From: Cystobasidiopsis lactophilus
Taxonomy: Eukaryota > Basidiomycota > Agaricostilbomycetes > Agaricostilbales > Chionosphaeraceae
Assembly (NCBI GenBank): GCA_001599975.1
Contig: BCIO01000004.1
Span: 2,329,328 to 2,393,327, forward strand
Direction: 5' to 3'
DNA length: 64,000 bases
Part shown: positions 58,641 to 64,000 of the stretch, piece after piece
Numbering within the stretch: the stretch's first letter is position 1
Layout: each line of letters opens with the position of its first letter
The notes under the pieces: generated by a model
Database searches by the model: none
Seen by the model: the letters and a program-made list of their open reading frames with translations, nothing else
Told to the model about the DNA's origin: nothing
Translations under genes and position numbers: made by a program

Positions 58641-59583
58641 TCATGCGTTCTCCAGTGCCACGTCGTCCTTTGCATGACTCCGATTGTCGTCCTTGCCTTG
58701 CTTTTCGCTGTCGCCTTGCTTGCTGCTGCTGCCTTCCTTCCGCCCCTTCCGCCCTCCATTGCCGGGGTCGTAATCATACTGCTCAACCAGGTCTTTGTAG
58801 CCAGGTACAGCCAGGAGGACGTCTGGAGGTTCATCGGGCATGTCGGAGCGTTTGTAGATTGAAAAGGTGCCGCCAGCTTCAATGATGACCACCTCGACCT
58901 GTTCGATACAGCAAATGCTGTGAGTGCGCAGAGCGGCGTTCAAATCGGTGGCCGAAATGCGGTGCTTGCGCATGACCTTGGTGAGCTGCTCCCCGCGAAA
59001 GGCAATGACGAGCGGCGGCGAGTTCAAAGGCCAGTCGAAGAATCTGCCCCAGTGCGACGACATGTACGAGGTGGCAAACTGGAAGAGAAGTAGCGTGCTG
59101 ATGCCAATCAAGCCGCGCACGAGAGAGTTGCCATTCACCACGCCAGCAAGCGTCTGCTCGCGGTCTTGAGCGGACGACACACTTGCCTTTCGAGAGACAT
59201 TGGTGCTTACGCTGCCGAGTGCGACATTAACCAACCACTGCAAGCTGGAATCAGCGGCCAAAGAGAAGTCGTAGCCACCTCAGGACAGACATCGAACAGC
59301 GCGACCGGCGCGACGCTGCGATTGCTGCCAATCCGAAGGAGCACAAACAGGAAGACCAAGGCAATGGTTCCTATTGCTAACGGGTGCAATATGCTCGCCT
59401 CTTGATAAACTGTGCATGGGGCGCAGATGTCAGTTCAATCGGCCAACCCCTGGAGACGCGAGGCAGGGGCAAACAATCTCCTATTTGCAGGACCTTGAAG
59501 CCGGGGATGCTGTGAGCAGTGGATTGGCGTGAGCATGACGACTGAACTGGAGGAGTGGCTCACATTCCCGTCCCAGTCGACAT
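58641..59583 (-). CDS. DUF421/YetF-like membrane protein
   Basis: Membrane protein of the YetF/DUF421 family, best known in bacteria. 5' exons: MSTGTG (from 59583) and IPGFK are tiny; then ASILHPLAIGTIALVFLFVL, LRIGSNRSVAPVALFD (TM1-2) and, after a short intron near 59230-59275, WLVNVALGSVSTNVSRK. A TM with GLIGISTLLLFQFATSYM precedes the soluble domain, PLVIAFRGEQLTKVMRKHRI, SATDLNAALRTHSICCIEQV, EVVIIEAGGTFSIYKR, the usual beta-rich DUF421 module. The C-terminus is a long charged tail (GNGGRKGRKEGSSSKQGDSE) absent in bacterial relatives. Joins of the first three exons are tentative. Function of the family is poorly known. Confidence 0.7.
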
Positions 59584-59862
59584 GGTCCTAGGCCCTTGAG
59601 TTTTGGTGGTCGAACTCCGAAACAAAGACGTCAAGCGGCGGCCAGACTGAGTAGTTGGCTGTTGGCCCTGGCCGTATTTAAAATCTCCCGCCCCGCTCGA
59701 ACCAGTCGAATCACTTGGCACTGAAACGGGGCCCGTATCCGTTTGAAATCAACCCTGCCCGCGCGATTGACCATGACGACTGACTGACGAACGCAATGGA
59801 CACCGCAAGAGCAGCAGCTCGTATCCCTTGCCCTCGTACCAGTCACTTCTCGCACTTTCAAC

Positions 59863-60396
59863 ATGTCAACCGGAAACCCAGCTCCAGGCGTCGGCGGCAC
59901 GGCTCAGGATGGAGGCCTGTCGACTGCAGGCAAGTCTCGAGGAGCTTCTTCGGAACCAATCAGTCGGTCCTGACCACCGAGACAACAGCTACCGTCGCCG
60001 ATGGCGGACCTGATCAAAGCTCGAAAGGTGGTCAATACCTCCCAGAGGGAGCGTCGTCCGAAGAGAAGCCGTGAGTTGAGCCGCAAACAAGAAGCTGCGC
60101 CACCCGGCTGACTCTTTCCCACGTCGCTGCAGGTACACGGAGAGCTCTGACAATGTTGCGACGTGAGTTGCGTCTGGTTTCAAGTGAAGTGAACGAGCCC
60201 GACTGAAAGCTGTTCGACGAGCAGTTCCAACCCTGCGCCGGGTGTTGGTGGCACCGCTCGCGACGGAGGCCTTTCCACCGCAGGTAGGCTTCGTTTTCAA
60301 CGCTAAAGGTCTGTACATGCTTATAAAGTATTGGCAGCGACTGTGGAGGATGGCGGTCCTGATGACTCGGCGGAGGATGCCGACTACAAGCCCTAG
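59863..60396 (+). CDS. Small acidic disordered protein with an internal exon duplication
   Basis: Exons 59863-59929, ~59989-60070, ~60133-60161, ~60221-60281 and ~60339-60396 join in phase to ~97 aa. Repeat 1: NPAPGVGGTAQDGGLSTA then ATVADGGPDQSS; repeat 2: NPAPGVGGTARDGGLSTA then ATVEDGGPDDSA. The intron sits at the same codon in both repeats (after the STA codon, phase 1), so the unit including its intron was copied. The first intron appears to start with GC (gcaagt), the second with GT (gtaggc). The linker contains QYLPEGASSEEKPYTE and the tail ends DYKP. Low complexity, acidic, no Cys, no signal: predicted soluble and disordered, reminiscent of small abundant stress-type proteins, though I recognise no family. 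Confidence 0.6.
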
Positions 60397-60651
60397 GCGG
60401 AGGACAGTTGCAGCGGTTTCCACTCTTTCTCTATGTACCATGTAGAAACAAGGCAAAAGCAAGCTTCAGCCATTTGTCCTGCAATATCGATATGTTCGCC
60501 ATTCGACAACAGGTGCTGCTCTTTGGAGTGTCTACGAAGAAACAACACAGCCGTCACCCAGGAAAGCGAAGAGCTCAAGATAATAAAGCCTTGGTACTGC
60601 CCGTGTGGAAGGCTTCGTGGAGAGGTCAACGCTTCAAGCCGAGCTTGCTGG

Positions 60652-61292
60652 TCAAGCTTGCGATCCGGGCGGCGGCAGTGGACCAGGCTTGGTTGTCTGC
60701 AGATCGCAGCAGTATATTGGCTTGTAGACCAATCTGTTGCTTTTATTAATGCAAACGACGATGAAACCCGCGAAGGGGCTCACCTCTTTGAGCCAGTGCT
60801 CGACCTTGTCAAAAGTCGCGGGGAGGCCAATCAGCCCTTCCGGTCCAGAACCGCCGCTCAAGTAGACATGTGAAGACTCCAAGAAGACACGGAGCTGCTG
60901 AAAGCATGAGGTCCGCACAGGTCAGGCGGGTCGAGGAAGTTGGAACCTACATGCGGAAGCTGATGGTACAAAATGGTCAAGCCAGTGTCCGGTGCATCAT
61001 AACGACACTTGAGGTCACTTGCGCTCTGAGGCATTGCCATGAGTCGTTCATCCTGGCCAAAGAGACTACGAACAAGAACGCACTGAATGCACTTCTTGCA
61101 AGTAGCTCCTGAACGTATCGAGGTGCGCATTGAGATCGGCATTGTCAGACTCGAGGGCTGATCCATGGATGTAGTTGAAGGTTCTCTGCGCGCGAAGATG
61201 CTTCAGTATACGTTGCTAGCGGGGCATTGTGAGCTCACCGTTACGGCTCGCCGCCCTTCCAGGTCCTTGGCCGGCAATTTGATGTCCGACAT
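60652..61292 (-). CDS. Small unknown helical protein
   Basis: Not recognised. Spliced reading: MSDIKLPAKDLEGRRAV; after an intron of ~75 bp RTFNYIHGSALESDNADLNA, HLDTFRSYLQEVHS; then (probable acceptor near 61034) SASDLKCRYDAPDTGLTILY, HQLPH; then QLRVFLESSHVYLSGGSGPE, GLIGLPATFDKVEHWLKE; and a last exon TTKPGPLPPPGSQA-stop at 60652-60654. About 130 aa. The final three blocks and stop are phase-consistent; the exon around 60960-61040 is less sure. Helical with a Pro-rich end. Convergent with the mini-repeat gene at 59863. Confidence 0.45.
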
Positions 61293-62403
61293 GGTCAGCT
61301 TGATATGTAATGTGACTCGACGCTGGCAAGTAAGGCGGGAGGTAGACATGGGCCGCCCGGTCTCGATGTGGCGCGAAGAACCCTTCCGAAGAAAGGGCAA
61401 AACTGTACCAGAACAGCTGGTCTCCGAGGGCTGGTGTCTCGAGCTGGTATGAACCAGCTTTTTTGAGCGCTTGCCCGACGTCGACCCAACAGGATGCGTC
61501 GCAAGGGCAGGACGCAGTCGCACCGAAGACCTCACCTTTGGAAGACACCAAAAGGTTTCAGAACGACCTCTAGACTCTCGGCCTCGTGTTTCACAACCAT
61601 GCAAGAACATGCAAGTTCCGAGCAAGATAGAGTCAAAGGCGCAAAAGCACTAGCGCGCAGAACGTTGGCGAGGAGTGGCAGCAGTCTGGCCAATTTGAGC
61701 GACAGACATGGAGCAACAGATGGGGTTCGATCTCTCTTTCTCCGCTGAACACACAAAACCAATGGCACTAAAGAGCGCCTGCCGCTCGAGAGCCCGTGTA
61801 AGCCAGGCGGTTAGCGACTCTGTCAGTCGACCGGCTCTTTGAGCGAGATGGCATGGTCAGACGAGAAGCTCGGCTCAGATTGTCCGTAGACCTTCTCTGT
61901 AGGCCAGTCAAGTGATCTCTTTTGCAAAACAGACAAGTTAGAGTTAGAGACGAGCCGTTGTGTGGGAGCAGGCCAGTTCGCTTCAGCAGAGGCCATGTTA
62001 CATTGTCACGCGCAGTTGCTTCTTGGAGCGCTGCGTACGCTGCGTTCGACTGCTGATTTGAGGCTTTGCGCGTTCGCATCAATGTCTTACGACACAACGA
62101 AGCGAGACTTTCAATGCTAGGGAGCCAAGTGGCGACTGGGCTGCATTCGCCTCTCTGCGGTGGCAAAAAAGTCGGCCTTCATTAAACATTCTGGTGGCTC
62201 TTTCCAGCACGGCCAACTCTGATGCCAGGACTGCTTTGATTGCTGTGTTTCGAACGCCTTCTGTGCAGCGCATCGGCCGCTAGTGCTTAGAAACCCGAGC
62301 TGTCGCGCTTGCGGCACTCCAGACCCCTCCAAGAGGATGGCGGGGCATCGCTTCGTCCGTTGCGCAGGCTGGCGCTCTCTGTGGACTACAGCCACTGCCT
62401 GCA
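61293..62403. other. Intergenic upstream of P450
   Basis: 1.1 kb. Minus-strand ORFs of 132 and 129 codons at 61768-62166 and 62117-62506 have no family character and the second overlaps the P450 start. No gene supported. Confidence 0.35.
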
Positions 62404-64000
62404 ATGTCTCTCGCTCTATACGTGGTGTTGGGTGTCGTGGCTGCGGTGCTCGTGAAGAAAACGCTGCTGTCAAAGTCGCGCCCGCCGCTGCCTCCCTCGC
62501 CGCCAAAGCATTGGTTCCCGTTCATTGGGAATGCGCATCAGGTCTTGGGCTCCAAGATTCCCTTTCCCTCGTTGTTGGACGAATGGGCGAAGGAATGTCA
62601 GTGGATGGGTCTTGCGGGTTCTTTCAAAGAGGGCTCATTTGGTGTTGAGCGCAGATGGACCAATCTACTCGTTCAGCATGTTCGGTGCGTTCCGAGCTCT
62701 CCTTTCTCACACAAAGGATCTCTGTCTCAGTTAGAACGCAGGCATGGTCACCATCGTCTTCAACAAGGCCGATATCCTCAAGGAACTCTTTGACATTCGC
62801 GGAACTATCTATAACAGCAGACTAGACATGCCGTGTGTCCATTGTTTCCCGCGTTCACACAGCAGACACTCAGAAACATCCCGGTGAAGGCTTCTCCGAG
62901 ACGTCATTTGCAAGGGCGGCAACATTGCTTTCCTCCAGTACACCGAAGGCTGGAGAGCGCATCGGCGAGCAGGTGAGGGACTTCACAGCTAAATGCCTTA
63001 CTTGTCTCTGATGCGTTTTGACAGTGCATCGCGAGTTGAACGTCAACCAGTTCAAGCGTATGTCCTGTTGCTTGTGCCGGACTTCACGTTTTGACATTGC
63101 CTTCGCGCAGAATACAACCACATCCAAGAGCGAGAGGTCAGTACAAAGACAAGAAACACGTTCTTTGAGCTAATCGGACGACAACGACAGGCTTATACCT
63201 TGGCGCAAGGTTTCCTCGACCACGGAAGCTACAACGGCCAGGGCAAAGACCCGCTTCTGATGATTGCCGAACGCTTCGGTGGTGCCATTGGCATGGGAGC
63301 ACTCTACGATCACAAGGTCGAGATGTACGACGACCCCCTTATCGTCGAGTTCTCGCAAGTTCTGGTCGGCAAATTGGCTTTGTTGCAACCTGGAGCCAGC
63401 TTCTACGACATGATGCGTATGTGCAACTCCTTCATCTTCGATACGGTCGCTAAAATTACCTCGTGGACAGCCCGTTTCCTCGGCGACGCTTTGCCAGAGT
63501 TCTTAATGCCATCCAAGAAGCGCGCGAGAGAGACCAGGGAGCGAGGGGAAGCCATCGACTACAAAATGTCCAAGATGGTACAAGACCGACTGGCAAGAGG
63601 CGAAGAGACTTCCAGCTTTCATGCCGGCATTCTCCAGCGCGAGAAGGAGGGCATTGCGGATTTGTCGCCCTTCGATCGGGACTGCCTCTCAGGAACCTTG
63701 GTCGGCGCTGCTGTCGATACTACGACAGCGAGCTTCCACTCTTGCGTTATGGCTCTGGTTCTGTACCCGGAAGCCCAAGCGAAGGTTCAAGCGAACATCG
63801 ACAACGTGGTCGGTCGCGATCGCCTGCCCACCATCGAAGATCAGCCGGCACTCAGCGTCGTCAGAGCGTTTGTGTGCGAGGCTCTGCGCTGGCGCTCGGT
63901 TTCTCGTTTCGGCTTGCCGCATGCGACCGCCGAAGAGGACATTTTCCGCGGCTACTACATCCCTAAGGGAGCCACTGTGATCGGCAACAGCTGGGCAATG
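62404..64000 (+). CDS. Cytochrome P450 monooxygenase (3' end beyond window)
   Basis: Microsomal haem monooxygenase, N-terminal two-thirds. Membrane anchor MSLALYVVLGVVAAVLVKK, Pro-rich hinge RPPLPPSPPKHWFPFIGNAH. Early exons are short: GPIYSFSMFG, MVTIVFNKADILKELFDIRG (substrate region 1), VHRELNVNQFK, YNHIQEREAYTLAQGFLDHG. Helix I contains LVGAAVDTTTASFHSCVMAL (AGxDTT-type oxygen-binding groove), helix K has EALRWR (ExxR), followed by GLPHATAEEDIFRGYYIPKG. The haem-Cys FxxGxxxC motif is expected just past 64000. About seven introns of 45-70 bp, the joins between 62590 and 63190 tentative. Resembles fungal CYP families of secondary metabolism or xenobiotic oxidation; the exact family cannot be set. 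Confidence 0.85.

Noticed and set aside
61768-62506. Minus-strand frames upstream of the P450
   Set aside because: Overlap the P450 start and lack any motif or splice pattern.

Overview
The window reads as nuclear DNA of a basidiomycete fungus, probably a small-genome yeast or dimorphic form in Pucciniomycotina or Tremellomycetes; rank below phylum is a guess. Reasons: every recognisable gene is eukaryotic, genes are densely packed on both strands, most carry several 35-75 bp introns (GT-AG, a few apparent GC-AG), there is a full polarity and cell-wall toolkit (CDC24, chitin deacetylase, MAP kinase phosphatase), and two degradative enzymes end in peroxisomal tripeptides. I place about 34 genes. 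I saw no rRNA, tRNA, CRISPR array, transposon, LTR element or virus-like element. Exon joins were worked out by hand from splice motifs, reading frame and family length; where a join is uncertain the entry says so.

Layout. 0.1-1.5 kb: divergent F1F0-ATPase inhibitor and ATP synthase subunit h. 2.2-3.8 kb: secreted GH26-like protein with altered catalytic positions. 3.9-9.2 kb (minus): NCS1 permease and TFIID subunit TAF8. 9.9-17.3 kb (plus): four co-directional catabolic genes (flavin monooxygenase, acyl/aryl-CoA ligase, acyl-CoA dehydrogenase, SDR), which look like a peroxisome-linked degradation cluster. 17.6-22.7 kb: PY-motif protein, PP6/Sit4-type phosphatase, and a head-to-head FetB/FetA-like ABC transporter pair. 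23-40 kb: Munc13-like protein, TFIIH Tfb4, chitin deacetylase, MAPK phosphatase, an unknown 184-aa protein, CDC24. 40.6-50.3 kb: housekeeping genes (eIF5A, RBX1, IMP2) lying between two copies of an unrecognised two-exon family (orphan A and orphan B). 51-60.4 kb: eL39, a tandem pair of double-MYND/MSS51-like genes, ETF-alpha, proteasome beta5, a DUF421/YetF membrane protein and a tiny protein built from an internal exon duplication. 60.6-64 kb: a short unknown gene and a cytochrome P450 cut by the window edge.

Working together: INH1 and ATP14 act on one complex from one intergenic region. The 9.9-17.3 kb genes can be read as hydroxylation, CoA activation, alpha-beta dehydrogenation and alcohol/ketone interconversion, with the nearby permease as a possible importer. 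FetB and FetA should form one transporter. The strongest candidates for undescribed biology are the orphan A/B family, the degradation cluster, the double-MYND pair and the duplicated-exon mini-protein.
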